A stretch of 64,000 nucleotides of DNA, taken from NCBI RefSeq assembly GCF_000829445.1, contig NZ_JXRQ01000017.1, positions 1-64,000 on the forward strand, written 5' to 3'. This DNA is from Jeotgalibacillus alimentarius (GTDB taxonomy: Bacteria > Bacillota > Bacilli > Bacillales > Jeotgalibacillaceae). Made by a program: the position numbers and the translations under genes. The notes beneath the pieces were generated by a model. The model worked only from the letters and a program-made list of their open reading frames with translations. It made no database searches and was not told where the DNA came from. Shown here in pieces: positions 33,001 to 41,055 of this stretch (position 1 is its first letter; every line of letters starts with the position of its first letter).

Positions 33001-33215
33001 TGATGCGAGAGCATTCCAGTCTATTTAGGAAGCTCTCTTCCACCTCCTGTAAATGTTAGTGTGTAAGCATCAGAGATCGTCCGCACAGAACGAAGGTTCT
33101 TCAGGGGACTTACGCTGAGCTTTTATGCCATTGACAAAACGGTTTACTATACAGTTCAGGTTCATAACCCCATCAGATTTCCTCCATTCTCAAGTTAATT
33201 GCCTATATTCTATCA
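33001..33215 (-). promoter_or_regulatory. Long structured leader of the CNNM transporter gene
   Basis: Begins at an extended -10 (TGATAGAAT, complement of 33207-33215), so the transcript has about 200 nt before the TTG at 33000. It holds a 31-codon upstream ORF (33070-33165), nested helices GTAAG/CTTAC, GTCC/GGAC and AGAAC/GTTCT around 33060-33115, an isolated AGGAGG, and a hairpin GAGAGCTTCC/GGAATGCTCTC right before the start. It does not resemble the M-box or yybP-ykoY riboswitch sequences as I know them. Confidence 0.55.
33070..33165 (-). CDS. Putative leader peptide upstream of the CNNM transporter (31 aa)
   Basis: ATG at 33165, stop TGA at 33072-33070. 31 codons; the second half is rich in Pro, Glu and Asp (K-S-P-E-E-P-S-F-C-A-D-D-L). 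GGAGG lies 15 bases upstream, farther than usual, with GGGG closer. Its acidic/proline codons lie exactly in the nested helices of the leader. Coding status is unproven; it could be a chance frame. Confidence 0.4.
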   Translation of the reverse strand: MNLNCIVNRFVNGIKAQRKSPEEPSFCADDL

Positions 33216-33247
33216 CAGTCAGCAAAATTTTTACCACTGAATTTCAT

Positions 33248-34150
33248 TTAAGCTACATCGTGTCCAAGGACTGCCTGATAGATTCTGAACCACTGATGGG
33301 CGTCCATATTGAACGTGTGGGCACCGGCAGCAGAGCGGATCCTTTCAATTTTACCTGATCCTGCGATGACAGAAATATTTGCAGGGTGGCTATATAACCA
33401 TGCATAAATCACTTCATCTAATTGTGAAGTGCCGATCTCCTGACCAACTTCATTTAATGCCTCACGTATTCTCACTGATTTTTCATCAGTACCTGTCAGA
33501 ATTTTTCCGCCTGCAAGGGGAGACCAGGCCATTGGCGGTGTTTTCTTTTCAAGTGAAAGATCAACTGTGCCATCTTCAAAATTCTCAAGGTGATATGGAC
33601 TCAGCTCAATTTGATTTGTAATCAGCGGCTGATCGATATAGCTTTCAAGCATATTGAACTGGTTTCTCTTGAAGTTTGATACGCCAAAATGTCTGACCTT
33701 ACCTGAGCGATGAAGCTCACCAAAAGCCGCCGCGGTTTCTTCGGGGTTCATGAATGGATCCGGTCTATGGATCAGCAGCAGATCAATTGTATCAGTTGAA
33801 AGGTTTTTCAGTGACTGTTCAACTGATGAGATAATATGTGATTTACTTGTATTATAATGATGGCTTCTGTGAGCAGGGCGGTTTGGGGACTCAAGAACAA
33901 TCCCGCATTTTGTAACAAGCTCCATTTTGTCCCGCAGTGATGGCTCGAGTGCGAGTGCTTCACCAAAAAGCGCTTCACACTGATAACTTCCATATATATC
34001 AGCATGATCAAATGTCGTAATCCCTGTATCAAGCACCTCTTTGATCAGTGAGAGACGTTCTGATTTAGACAGGCCCCACCCTGACAGATGCATCAGGCCG
34101 TGTACAGTTTTTGATATCGAAAAGTCCGTTGTAAGCTGTACTCTTTGCAT
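33248..34150 (-). CDS. Aldo/keto reductase
   Basis: 300 residues, AKR superfamily TIM barrel, YdhF/YcsN-like. NADPH-dependent carbonyl reduction is likely; substrate unknown. Catalytic tetrad visible: Asp and Tyr in D-H-A-D-I-Y-G-S-Y (about 47-55), Lys in L-V-T-K-C-G near 83, His in L-L-I-H-R-P-D near 125. Also G-V-S-N-F near 160 and the cofactor loop I-A-G-S-G-K-I-E-R near 263. GGAGG 8 bases before ATG 34150 fixes the start. It ends about 15 bases before the small membrane gene begins on the same strand. Confidence 0.9.
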   Translation of the reverse strand: MQRVQLTTDFSISKTVHGLMHLSGWGLSKSERLSLIKEVLDTGITTFDHADIYGSYQCEALFGEALALEPSLRDKMELVTKCGIVLESPNRPAHRSHHYNTSKSHIISSVEQSLKNLSTDTIDLLLIHRPDPFMNPEETAAAFGELHRSGKVRHFGVSNFKRNQFNMLESYIDQPLITNQIELSPYHLENFEDGTVDLSLEKKTPPMAWSPLAGGKILTGTDEKSVRIREALNEVGQEIGTSQLDEVIYAWLYSHPANISVIAGSGKIERIRSAAGAHTFNMDAHQWFRIYQAVLGHDVA

Positions 34151-34165
34151 AATAAATTCCTCCAA

Positions 34166-34432
34166 TTATGAATTAGTGAATAACAATGTAAAAATGATAA
34201 AGATGATTGCGATCAACCTGATGACCAGTTCTTCAGCAGTTACACCGATCAGATAAAGTGCCAGGATTAATAAGGCACTTCTCATAAGCTCGGCTTTCCC
34301 GGGTTTTGAAACAGATAAAATTGACAGCAGGATGAAAAGCGGAAGTATGTATAAGAGTGCTGCAGAAGCAGCAGGAATCACAATGAGAACAGGGATCAGC
34401 ATTATCATGATGACAACTCTTGTTTTCTTCAT
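34166..34432 (-). CDS. Small membrane protein (88 aa)
   Basis: 88 residues, almost entirely hydrophobic, three predicted helices (about 6-27, 29-41, 52-85) with a short basic segment near residue 45. GGGAGGG lies seven bases before ATG 34432; ATG 34435 is also possible. It is upstream of and co-directional with the aldo/keto reductase gene and probably co-transcribed. It is divergent from kynU and shares the palindrome region at 34472. No family recognised. Confidence 0.7.
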   Translation of the reverse strand: MKKTRVVIMIMLIPVLIVIPAASAALLYILPLFILLSILSVSKPGKAELMRSALLILALYLIGVTAEELVIRLIAIIFIIFTLLFTNS

Positions 34433-34471
34433 CATTCAGCCCTCCCGCCTTCGCAAAACAAGTTTCTATAC

Positions 34472-34490
34472 TGTATGATAATATCATACA
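34472..34490. promoter_or_regulatory. Perfect 19-bp palindrome in the kynU promoter region
   Basis: TGTATGATA-A-TATCATACA: nine-base arms, one central base. Its TATGAT would be the -10 of a kynU promoter (TTCGCA, 18 bases, TATGAT). This is the typical layout of a repressor operator. It lies between divergent genes, 36 bases upstream of kynU. Confidence 0.6.
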
Positions 34491-34525
34491 AATTCAATCA
34501 TCATGAACAACTGGAGGGTGAAAGT

Positions 34526-35803
34526 ATGAGTTTTACATTCAGCAGGGAGGAAGCTGTGTTGTTTGATCAGCAGGATGAACTCTCAGCATTTCGTGATCAA
34601 TTTTACATAAAAGAGGGGCAATATTATTTAGATGGTAATTCACTTGGACTTTTATCCAAAAAAGCTGAGCAGGCAGTACTGAGTCTGCTTGACAGCTGGA
34701 AGAACTATGGCATCGAAGGCTGGATGGAAGGGGAACATCCATGGTTTACACTTTCAGAACAGCTCGGTGAAAAAACGGCACCGCTGATTGGCGCAAAGCC
34801 GGATGAAGTGATCGTAACAGGTTCTATTACAGTCAATCTTCATCAGATGCTTTCAACCTTTTATCAGCCGGATGGGAAGCGGACGAAAATCGCAGCAGAT
34901 GAACTGAACTTCCCTTCTGATATTTATACGCTTCAAAGTCAGATCAAGTTAAAAGGGTTGAACCCTGATATAGAATTGATTAAGGCTGCTTCTGATAATG
35001 GCACAACTTTATCAATTGAAGAAATTGATCGTGTATTAACGGATGAGGTTGCTGTTTTGCTGCTGCCTTCAGTCCTATACCGGAGCGGACAGCTGCTGCC
35101 TATGAAAGAACTGACAAAGCGAGCTCATGAAAAGGGGATTATCGTCGGTTTTGATCTCGCTCATTCAATCGGTGCTGTGCCGCATGAACTCCATGATTGG
35201 GGCGTTGACTTTGCTGTATGGTGTAATTATAAGTACATGAATAATGGTCCCGGGGGAACAGGCGGGTTATTCATTCATGAAAAACATCATGACAGGCTGC
35301 CTGGATTAAAAGGATGGTTCGGTTCTAATAAAGAAAAGCAGTTTGATATGGCACATACTTTTACAAAAGCGGATGGAGCAGGTGCATACCAGATTGGTAC
35401 ACCGAATATTTTATCAACTGCCCCGCTGATTGGCAGCCTGGAGCTGTTTGAGGAAGCAGGTATTCATAACCTGAGAAAAAAATCATTGCATCAGACTCAA
35501 TATATGGCTGATTTCTTTGAACAAAAGCTGAGGTCATTTGGTATGAAAAAAGTGACTCCTTCAGCTGATGAAGACCGGGGAGGGCATATTGCGCTTCAAC
35601 ATCCTTATGCAGCCGGTATTTGCAAAGCAATGAAAGCAGAAGGAATTATTCCGGATTTCAGAGCGCCTGATATTATCAGACTGGCACCTGCAGCATTTTA
35701 TACAAGCTATCAGGACTTATATGAAGCAATGCAGAAGATACAGAGAATCATGGAAACGGAAGCATATAAAAACTATTCGAATGAAAGAAATGTTATTGCG
35801 TAA
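34526..35803 (+). CDS. kynU: Kynureninase
   Basis: 425 residues, PLP enzyme that cleaves kynurenine to anthranilate and alanine. Seen: Y-L-D-G-N-S-L-G near residue 32, F-P-S-D near 129, G-F-D-L-A-H-S-I-G near 208, and the PLP lysine in [11 protein letters not shown] near 233. GGAGGG is 8 bases before ATG 34526; the frame is open 17 codons farther. kynB follows 13 bases later. In relatives a tryptophan 2,3-dioxygenase gene (kynA) belongs to the same operon; none is adjacent here. Confidence 0.93.
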   Translation: MSFTFSREEAVLFDQQDELSAFRDQFYIKEGQYYLDGNSLGLLSKKAEQAVLSLLDSWKNYGIEGWMEGEHPWFTLSEQLGEKTAPLIGAKPDEVIVTGSITVNLHQMLSTFYQPDGKRTKIAADELNFPSDIYTLQSQIKLKGLNPDIELIKAASDNGTTLSIEEIDRVLTDEVAVLLLPSVLYRSGQLLPMKELTKRAHEKGIIVGFDLAHSIGAVPHELHDWGVDFAVWCNYKYMNNGPGGTGGLFIHEKHHDRLPGLKGWFGSNKEKQFDMAHTFTKADGAGAYQIGTPNILSTAPLIGSLELFEEAGIHNLRKKSLHQTQYMADFFEQKLRSFGMKKVTPSADEDRGGHIALQHPYAAGICKAMKAEGIIPDFRAPDIIRLAPAAFYTSYQDLYEAMQKIQRIMETEAYKNYSNERNVIA

Positions 35804-35816
35804 GGAGTGGAAGCAG

Positions 35817-36431
35817 ATGAAATTGATCGACATTTCAATGACGCTAAGCACTGAGACGCCAAACTGGCCGGGAGATACACCGTTTCACTATGAAATTGCA
35901 TGGCCAATGGCAGAAAGCGGATCTGTCAATGTAGGGAAGATTGAAGCAAGTACGCATATCGGTACACATATTGATGCCCCTTTTCACTATGACGACGATG
36001 GACAGAAAACTGATGAACTCGACTTAAACAGGTATTTTGCTAAAGCTGCAGTGATTGATTGTACAGGTCTTTCAGAGATTAAAAAAGAGCATATTAACCT
36101 GAAGGGCGAAGGAGTCACGGCTGTCCTGTTTAAAACATGCTCATGGCAAAATCGCGGGGTATTCCCGGATGGTATTCCAGTACTCGATACAGAGGTGCCT
36201 GCTTATCTGAAAAAACAGGGCATTAACCTGATTGGTGTTGATCTGCCTTCTGTCGATCATCTCGAAAGTAAAGAGCTTCCTGTACATCATGCTTTGTATG
36301 CGCAGGATATCAATATATTAGAAGGTATTGTACTCGATGAAGTGGAGGAAGGGACGTATCAGCTGATCGCCATGCCGCTGAAAATTAAAGGCGGTGACGG
36401 CAGCCCGGTACGTGCAGTGCTCGTATCATAA
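35817..36431 (+). CDS. kynB: Kynurenine formamidase (cyclase family)
   Basis: 204 residues. Manganese/zinc-type cyclase-like hydrolase that turns N-formylkynurenine into kynurenine. Metal motif H-I-G-T-H-I-D-A-P-F-H at about 48-58; D-L-P-S-V-D and H-H-A-L follow near 140-160. AAGGAGTGG lies before ATG 35817. Second gene of the operon with kynU. Confidence 0.92.
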   Translation: MKLIDISMTLSTETPNWPGDTPFHYEIAWPMAESGSVNVGKIEASTHIGTHIDAPFHYDDDGQKTDELDLNRYFAKAAVIDCTGLSEIKKEHINLKGEGVTAVLFKTCSWQNRGVFPDGIPVLDTEVPAYLKKQGINLIGVDLPSVDHLESKELPVHHALYAQDINILEGIVLDEVEEGTYQLIAMPLKIKGGDGSPVRAVLVS

Positions 36432-36437
36432 AGTTAG

Positions 36438-36472
36438 AAAAAAGCCCCCACTGCTCATATGCAGGTGGGGGT
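36438..36472. terminator. Hairpin between kynB and the ArsC-like gene
   Basis: GCCCCCACTGC/GCAGGTGGGGGT stem. The T-run is on the minus strand (TTTTTTC), so it clearly serves the ArsC-like gene; on the plus strand the tail is weak. Confidence 0.8.
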
Positions 36473-36906
36473 TACACAGCTGATGCTGAAAGATCTTTTT
36501 CAAGCTCGCGGATTTTGAGTGCAATTTCATCACATATTTCCTGAAACATCGCCCACTTTGTAAAAGGATCATTTGCTCTTTTAGCAGGGTTAACGATATT
36601 CCAGTTAATTACTTTGTCAGAAAATGACGGGTGAATACTGATTTCCTCGTCTTTTTCAGGATCCTGTATAAGGACAATCACATCCGCGTTCCTGAGGTCG
36701 CTTTCACTTATGCGATACGGTGTAATCGATGCTATATCTATACTGATTTCTTGCATTGCCTGTAAAGTGAAAGGATTTTTTCTGGCATCTGCCCATCCTG
36801 CACTTTTAAAAACAGTGCCGGGAATATAAAGCCTGGAAGCCCATCCTTCAGCGATTGAGCTGCGTTCATGGTTTGCTGATATAAAGTAAATGTATCGATC
36901 GGCCAT
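36472..36906 (-). CDS. ArsC/LMW-phosphatase-like protein lacking catalytic cysteines
   Basis: 144 residues, overall alignable to thioredoxin-coupled arsenate reductase (low-molecular-weight phosphatase fold): F-x-S-A-N-x-x-R-S-x-x-A-E-G-W at the N terminus, S-A-G near 37, D-I-D near 53, and W-x-x-x-x-P-A near 110. The active-site loop is I-S-A-N-H-E-R-S where enzymes have C-x5-R: the nucleophilic Cys is Ser, the loop is one residue short, and the two later redox cysteines are missing. Only one Cys remains, near the C terminus. AAAGGAG precedes ATG 36906. Probably a pseudoenzyme with a binding or regulatory role. Confidence 0.8.
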   Translation of the reverse strand: MADRYIYFISANHERSSIAEGWASRLYIPGTVFKSAGWADARKNPFTLQAMQEISIDIASITPYRISESDLRNADVIVLIQDPEKDEEISIHPSFSDKVINWNIVNPAKRANDPFTKWAMFQEICDEIALKIRELEKDLSASAV

Positions 36907-37087
36907 ACGAACAGCTCCTTTCATTTTTCGACGCTTTCATAATTCACTATACCCATCTTTCATTAAATATATGCACATAGACCTGTTTTCCGGCGCATTA
37001 TTTGATTTCTGTGCGGTTAGCAGGTAAATTGATTTGGGTATAGAGTAAAAACGGAATGCTTATAAATATGAGGATGGAGGACGCTGT

Positions 37088-38338
37088 ATGAAACTTAATC
37101 TGACAGCTAAGATTTTAATAGGATTAGTACTTGGTATTATCGTAGGCCTATTATTAAATATATTCGCCCCCGATCTGTTTAGTACATTAAATACATACTT
37201 ATTCAATCCGCTCGGGGAAATATTCCTTGGATTAATTAATATGCTTGTTGTGCCAATTGTTTTCTTTTCGCTTGTACTTGGTGTTGCAGGGCTTGGCGAT
37301 ACGAAAAAACTTGGCAGAATGGGTGTAAAAACAATCCTGACTTTCCTGACTACAACGGCGATTGCCATCACGATCGGCTTGACACTTGCAACAGTCATTC
37401 AGCCGGGCAGTGATTCACTATTTACCCAGGAAGAAAAGGATGCTGCTACTTTTGAAGAAGAAGAGTCTCCTTCAGTTGGAGAGACTTTATTGAATATTAT
37501 TCCTGAAAATCCGGTAATGGCCATGGCTGAAGGAAATATGCTGCAGATTATCGCATTTGCTATTTTTATCGGGTTTGCCCTTACAGTACTTGGAGACAAG
37601 ACAAAAGGTGTCTATCAGCTTTTTGAACAGGGGAATGATATTATGATGTTCCTCGTTGGAATTGTCATGAAGTTCGCACCATATGGTACATTCGGTCTGA
37701 TTGCGTCAGCACTTGGTGAAGCGGGACTGGATTCTCTTCAGAGTATTCTGATGTATGTTCTGGTTGTTCTGCTCGCATTATTAATTCATGCGGCAGTTAC
37801 TTACAGTTTTATCATTGGGTTTCTGGCTAAAAAGAGTCCGATCTGGTTCTACAAAAACTTTTTCCCTGCAATGACTGTCGGTTTCAGTACGTCTTCAAGT
37901 AATGCGACACTGCCGATTTCGATGGAAACTGCCCAGAAAGAATTGAAAGTATCAAAACCGGCAAGTTCCTTCGTTCAGCCGTTAGGTGCCACAATTAACA
38001 TGGATGGTACAGCCATTATGCAGGGTGTAGCTACGATCTTTATTGCACAGGTATATGCAGTCGACCTATCATTTGTAGAGCTTCTGACAGTTGTGCTGAC
38101 AGCAGTTCTTGCAAGTATCGGAACTGCAGGGGTGCCGGGTGTGGGAATGATCCTGCTTGCTATGGTACTTGCACAGGTAGGGCTCCCGGTCGCTGGTATT
38201 GGTCTGATTATTGGAATCGACAGACTGCTTGATATGACAAGAACAGCGATCAATATTTCCGGTGATGCTGCGGTTGCGCTTTTCGTATCAGAATCAGAAA
38301 AAAAGAGAAAAATTAAAGAACAGCGCGGTGAAGCGTAA
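37088..38338 (+). CDS. Glutamate/dicarboxylate:cation symporter (DAACS family)
   Basis: 416 residues, SLC1/GltP-DctA fold with eight helices and two re-entrant loops. Seen: the first serine-rich loop T-S-S-S-N-A-T-L-P near residue 274, N-M-D-G-T-A-I-M near 300, G-T-A-G-V-P-G near 346, and D-x-x-x-x-M-x-R-T-A-x-N-I-S-G-D near 385. Substrate may be glutamate, aspartate or C4-dicarboxylates. GGATGGAGG precedes ATG 37088. tatA follows after about 75 bases. Confidence 0.9.
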   Translation: MKLNLTAKILIGLVLGIIVGLLLNIFAPDLFSTLNTYLFNPLGEIFLGLINMLVVPIVFFSLVLGVAGLGDTKKLGRMGVKTILTFLTTTAIAITIGLTLATVIQPGSDSLFTQEEKDAATFEEEESPSVGETLLNIIPENPVMAMAEGNMLQIIAFAIFIGFALTVLGDKTKGVYQLFEQGNDIMMFLVGIVMKFAPYGTFGLIASALGEAGLDSLQSILMYVLVVLLALLIHAAVTYSFIIGFLAKKSPIWFYKNFFPAMTVGFSTSSSNATLPISMETAQKELKVSKPASSFVQPLGATINMDGTAIMQGVATIFIAQVYAVDLSFVELLTVVLTAVLASIGTAGVPGVGMILLAMVLAQVGLPVAGIGLIIGIDRLLDMTRTAINISGDAAVALFVSESEKKRKIKEQRGEA

Positions 38339-38414
38339 TTCACAATATCTCCACTCGCATTTTGCGTGAAAGATTGTATACTAATAGCAAGATGAACAGA
38401 AGGGGTAGAGTACA

Positions 38415-38588
38415 ATGAACCTCGGATTTGGAGAAATACTCATTATATTATTTGCAGCGCTGATCGTGTTTGGTCCGTCAAAACTGCCGGAGTTAGGCAA
38501 AACAGCCGGTAGAACACTTTATGAATTTAAAAAAGGGTTGAACTCAGTCACGAAAGATGAGCAGCCTAAAAAACCGTCCGGGGAGTGA
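38415..38588 (+). CDS. tatA: Sec-independent protein translocase subunit TatA
   Basis: 57 residues, so below common ORF thresholds. N-terminal membrane helix (about 4-20, E-I-L-I-I-L), the hinge F-G-P-S-K-L-P-E-L-G-K conserved in TatA/TatE, then the amphipathic helix and a short charged tail. AGGGGTAG lies about 8 bases before ATG 38415. No tatC is in the window, so the partner is elsewhere. A terminator overlaps the stop. In B. subtilis small TatA proteins are also found alone, apart from tatC (TatAc). Confidence 0.92.
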   Translation: MNLGFGEILIILFAALIVFGPSKLPELGKTAGRTLYEFKKGLNSVTKDEQPKKPSGE

Positions 38589-38606
38589 TTTCCCGGGCGG
38601 TTTTTT
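38572..38606 (+). terminator. Terminator after tatA
   Basis: AAAACCGTCCGGG/CCCGGGCGGTTTT stem and T6; overlaps the last codons of tatA. Confidence 0.92.
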
Positions 38607-38700
38607 CTGGGAGCACACCGGGGACGGAGCTTGGTGTGCTATTTTTATCATCATTCTAATTTCAGCACAGCAAGCTCTGTTTCTCCTGTGCCCCTATCAT

Positions 38701-40101
38701 CTATCCCTTCTTTACATCATCATAATGGTCAAGCGCTCTTTGTCTTGCTGCTTTATGATCAACGATCGGTTCAGGATAATCCCTGCCGATTTGAACACCT
38801 GCTTCTTCAAGTACATCATCAGGAGCAGAGGAAGGATCATGAATATGCTTTGTGGGCATATGTTTAAGCTCAGGGATCCACTGCCTGATATATTCTCCAT
38901 TAGGATCAAACTTGGATGATTGTGTGGTAGGGTTAAAGATTCTGAAGAAAGGTGAAGCGTCAGCACCTGAACCGGCTACCCACTGCCAGCCCATCACGTT
39001 ATTGGCAACGTCAGCATCAACAAGCGTATCATCAAACCAGTCTGCGCCTTCTCTCCAGTGGATCAGCAAATCTTTAGTCAGAAAAGACCCGGTAATCATT
39101 CTGACCCGGTTGTGCATATAACCAGTTGTCCATAGTTCCCGCATTCCCGCATCCACTATAGGAAAGCCGGTTTTTCCGTGTTTCCACGCTTTCAGTTGGT
39201 CGCTCTCATCCATCCATTTGAATGACTTAAACTGCTCATTCATCGGGTCTGTTTTTGTTTCAGGAAAATGTGTGATCAGTGAGTAAGCGAAGTCACGCCA
39301 GACAAGCTGTCTTATGAATGGTTCTCCGGCTGCTTCAGCTGATTTCTTAATTGAATGATAGACACTCCTGACAGATAAAAGGCCAAGGGCAAAATAAGGT
39401 GAAAGAGCAGAACTTGCTTCTTCTGAAGGGAAATCACGTTTGCTCTTATAGACCTTCAGTTTTTTATCCAAAAAGGCATTGAAACGTCTGACAGCCGCTT
39501 CTTCTGATGGCGTCCAGCGCTTTTCCATACCGGATGTCCAGTTAATCTCTGGCAGCAGCTTAAGATCATCTAAAGATAAGGAATCCCGTTTGTTGAATGA
39601 AGCAGGCTCGATGTTCTTAACAGCAGGAAGCGCCTGAGGAATGTCATGCTTTTGAAGTGCTTTATAAAAGGGTGTAAAAACTTTATACGGATCTCCGTTA
39701 TTTTTCTTTACATCCCATGGCGGAAGCAGCAGTCTTCCTTCGTAGGTATTCACGCTGATCCCATTCTTGTGAAGTGATTCGCCGATTTCACGGTCTCTGT
39801 TAAAAACAGCAGGCTCATATTGCCTGTTCCAGTGAATAGAGTCAGCTTCATATTTTTCCACAATGTCAGGCAGAATCTCTGAAGGTTTTCCGCTTAAAAT
39901 GAGAAGCTCGCTGCCTGCGGATTTAAGTCTTTTTTGAAATGATTCAAGCGCATGGTGAAGAAACCACTTTTGAGCGGAACCGATTTTGTCATCTTCGTCA
40001 AAAATATAGACCGGCAATACTTTGCCGGTCTCTGCAGTATGATAAAGTCCCGGGTTGTCGTGGAGTCTGAGATCTTTTCTAATCCATACAATTGCAGTCA
40101 T
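38701..40101 (-). CDS. phr: Deoxyribodipyrimidine photolyase
   Basis: 466 residues, class I CPD photolyase/cryptochrome family. N-terminal antenna domain (I-V-W-I-R-K-D-L-R-L-H-D-N-P-G) and C-terminal FAD domain: E-E-A, L-S-P-Y-F-A-L-G near 235, Q-L-V-W-R-D-F, W-x-x-G-x-T-G-F-P-I-V-D-A-G-M-R-E-L near 320, M-H-N-R-x-R-M near 340, and W-Q-W-V-A-G-S-G-A-D-A near 388. The tryptophans for electron transfer appear kept. AAAGGAG is seven bases before ATG 40101. It lies 15 bases after a tetR gene on the same strand, so probably co-transcribed. Confidence 0.92.
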   Translation of the reverse strand: MTAIVWIRKDLRLHDNPGLYHTAETGKVLPVYIFDEDDKIGSAQKWFLHHALESFQKRLKSAGSELLILSGKPSEILPDIVEKYEADSIHWNRQYEPAVFNRDREIGESLHKNGISVNTYEGRLLLPPWDVKKNNGDPYKVFTPFYKALQKHDIPQALPAVKNIEPASFNKRDSLSLDDLKLLPEINWTSGMEKRWTPSEEAAVRRFNAFLDKKLKVYKSKRDFPSEEASSALSPYFALGLLSVRSVYHSIKKSAEAAGEPFIRQLVWRDFAYSLITHFPETKTDPMNEQFKSFKWMDESDQLKAWKHGKTGFPIVDAGMRELWTTGYMHNRVRMITGSFLTKDLLIHWREGADWFDDTLVDADVANNVMGWQWVAGSGADASPFFRIFNPTTQSSKFDPNGEYIRQWIPELKHMPTKHIHDPSSAPDDVLEEAGVQIGRDYPEPIVDHKAARQRALDHYDDVKKG

Positions 40102-40116
40102 CAAAACGCTCCTTTG

Positions 40117-40686
40117 TCAGGGAGTAATCCCGTTTTCAATCATATCAAAGAGCACTTCTGCCCATTCTTCCTTAGGTATTCCCTCTGTATTCTGAATTAA
40201 AACGGATTGAAAAAACACACCTGCAATCAGTGAAGAAGGAAGGCTGTTTCTGATTGAACCTTCTTTTTTAGCTTTTTCTATCAGCATCATCAGCAGCTGA
40301 AACAGTCTGCCTGACTGTGCATCAAGTTTTTCTAATTGCTCTTTAACAATAGAAGAAGAGCTTTTATCGAGTGAAGGTCTCATTTTGATCATGTCATATA
40401 CCTGGGAATATTCCATGAACAAATAAAGCAGATCCTTCAGCGTCAAAAATGCATCAGGTTGCTGACTCAGCTGATCAATTTTTTTCATGACCTGATCCAT
40501 CAGCATGGTCATATAATCTGCTATCAGTTCGTCTTTATTTTTGTAGTACTCATAAATTGTGCTTCTGGCAACTTCAAGCCGTTCGGAAAGTGCTTTGAAG
40601 TGAAAACCTTCATATCCTTTTTCTAAAAGGAGGCTTTCGGTTGCTTCCATCAATTCAGGAATATTCATTTTTCTTTGTCGCGCCAT
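40117..40686 (-). CDS. TetR-family transcriptional regulator
   Basis: 189 residues. N-terminal TetR HTH: L-M-E-A-T-E-S-L-L, then F-H-F-K-A-L-S-E-R-L-E-V-A-R-S-T-I-Y-E-Y-Y-K-N-K-D-E-L (about 25-52), followed by a helical ligand domain. ATG 40686 has AAGGATGAG upstream; GTG 40692 is an alternative. First gene of a two-gene unit with phr. It likely represses its own operon; the ligand is unknown. Confidence 0.88.
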   Translation of the reverse strand: MARQRKMNIPELMEATESLLLEKGYEGFHFKALSERLEVARSTIYEYYKNKDELIADYMTMLMDQVMKKIDQLSQQPDAFLTLKDLLYLFMEYSQVYDMIKMRPSLDKSSSSIVKEQLEKLDAQSGRLFQLLMMLIEKAKKEGSIRNSLPSSLIAGVFFQSVLIQNTEGIPKEEWAEVLFDMIENGITP

Positions 40687-40775
40687 ATGCACTCATCCTT
40701 TTAATGATCGTCCTGTACTCAGTATAGCTGAAAGCAGTGGGAAAGTGGGAAATGAAGCGGCTGATAAGCGAAACC

Positions 40776-40808
40776 ACAAAAAAGAACCCTGATGTCCAGG
40801 GTTCTCTC
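40776..40808 (-). terminator. Terminator of the small membrane-gene pair
   Basis: GAGAACCCTG/CAGGGTTC stem with six T on the minus strand. Confidence 0.88.
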
Positions 40809-40817
40809 ATGTACTGC

Positions 40818-40967
40818 TTAAAACATCGGAAGAATATAATTAATTAGGAACCATAAGATACCGATAAAAATAATGATGTAAGCAGCGTATTTGATGAATG
40901 TTGCGCCGACAAGACCTCTGTCGGTTTTTTGTTCTTTTTGTACTTCCACTCTGCGTTCGTCTGCCAT
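40818..40967 (-). CDS. Small single-pass membrane protein (49 aa)
   Basis: 49 residues: a charged cytoplasmic part (A-D-E-R-R-V-E-V-Q-K-E-Q-K), then one hydrophobic helix (about 20-46) to the C terminus. AGGAGG lies 7 bases before ATG 40967 and a terminator follows the stop. It starts 16 bases after the 23-residue gene, so the two form a tiny operon. No family recognised with confidence. Confidence 0.75.
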   Translation of the reverse strand: MADERRVEVQKEQKTDRGLVGATFIKYAAYIIIFIGILWFLINYILPMF

Positions 40968-40983
40968 TATAATAACCTCCTGA

Positions 40984-41055
40984 TTATCCAATCAGATTAA
41001 TTAAAAAGAAAATAACAACGATAGCGCCAATAATCATTAAGATTGTACGTAACAT
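40984..41055 (-). CDS. Very small hydrophobic peptide (23 aa)
   Basis: 23 residues, a single membrane helix starting M-L-R-T-I-L-M and ending in N-L-I-G. AGGAGG is 7 bases before ATG 41055. It is followed by the 49-residue membrane protein gene. The perfect ribosome site, tight spacing and shared terminator support translation. Function unknown. Confidence 0.65.
   Translation of the reverse strand: MLRTILMIIGAIVVIFFLINLIG

Noticed and set aside
33001-33215. M-box or yybP-ykoY riboswitch
   Set aside because: The conserved sequence blocks of these classes are not seen; left as an unclassified leader.
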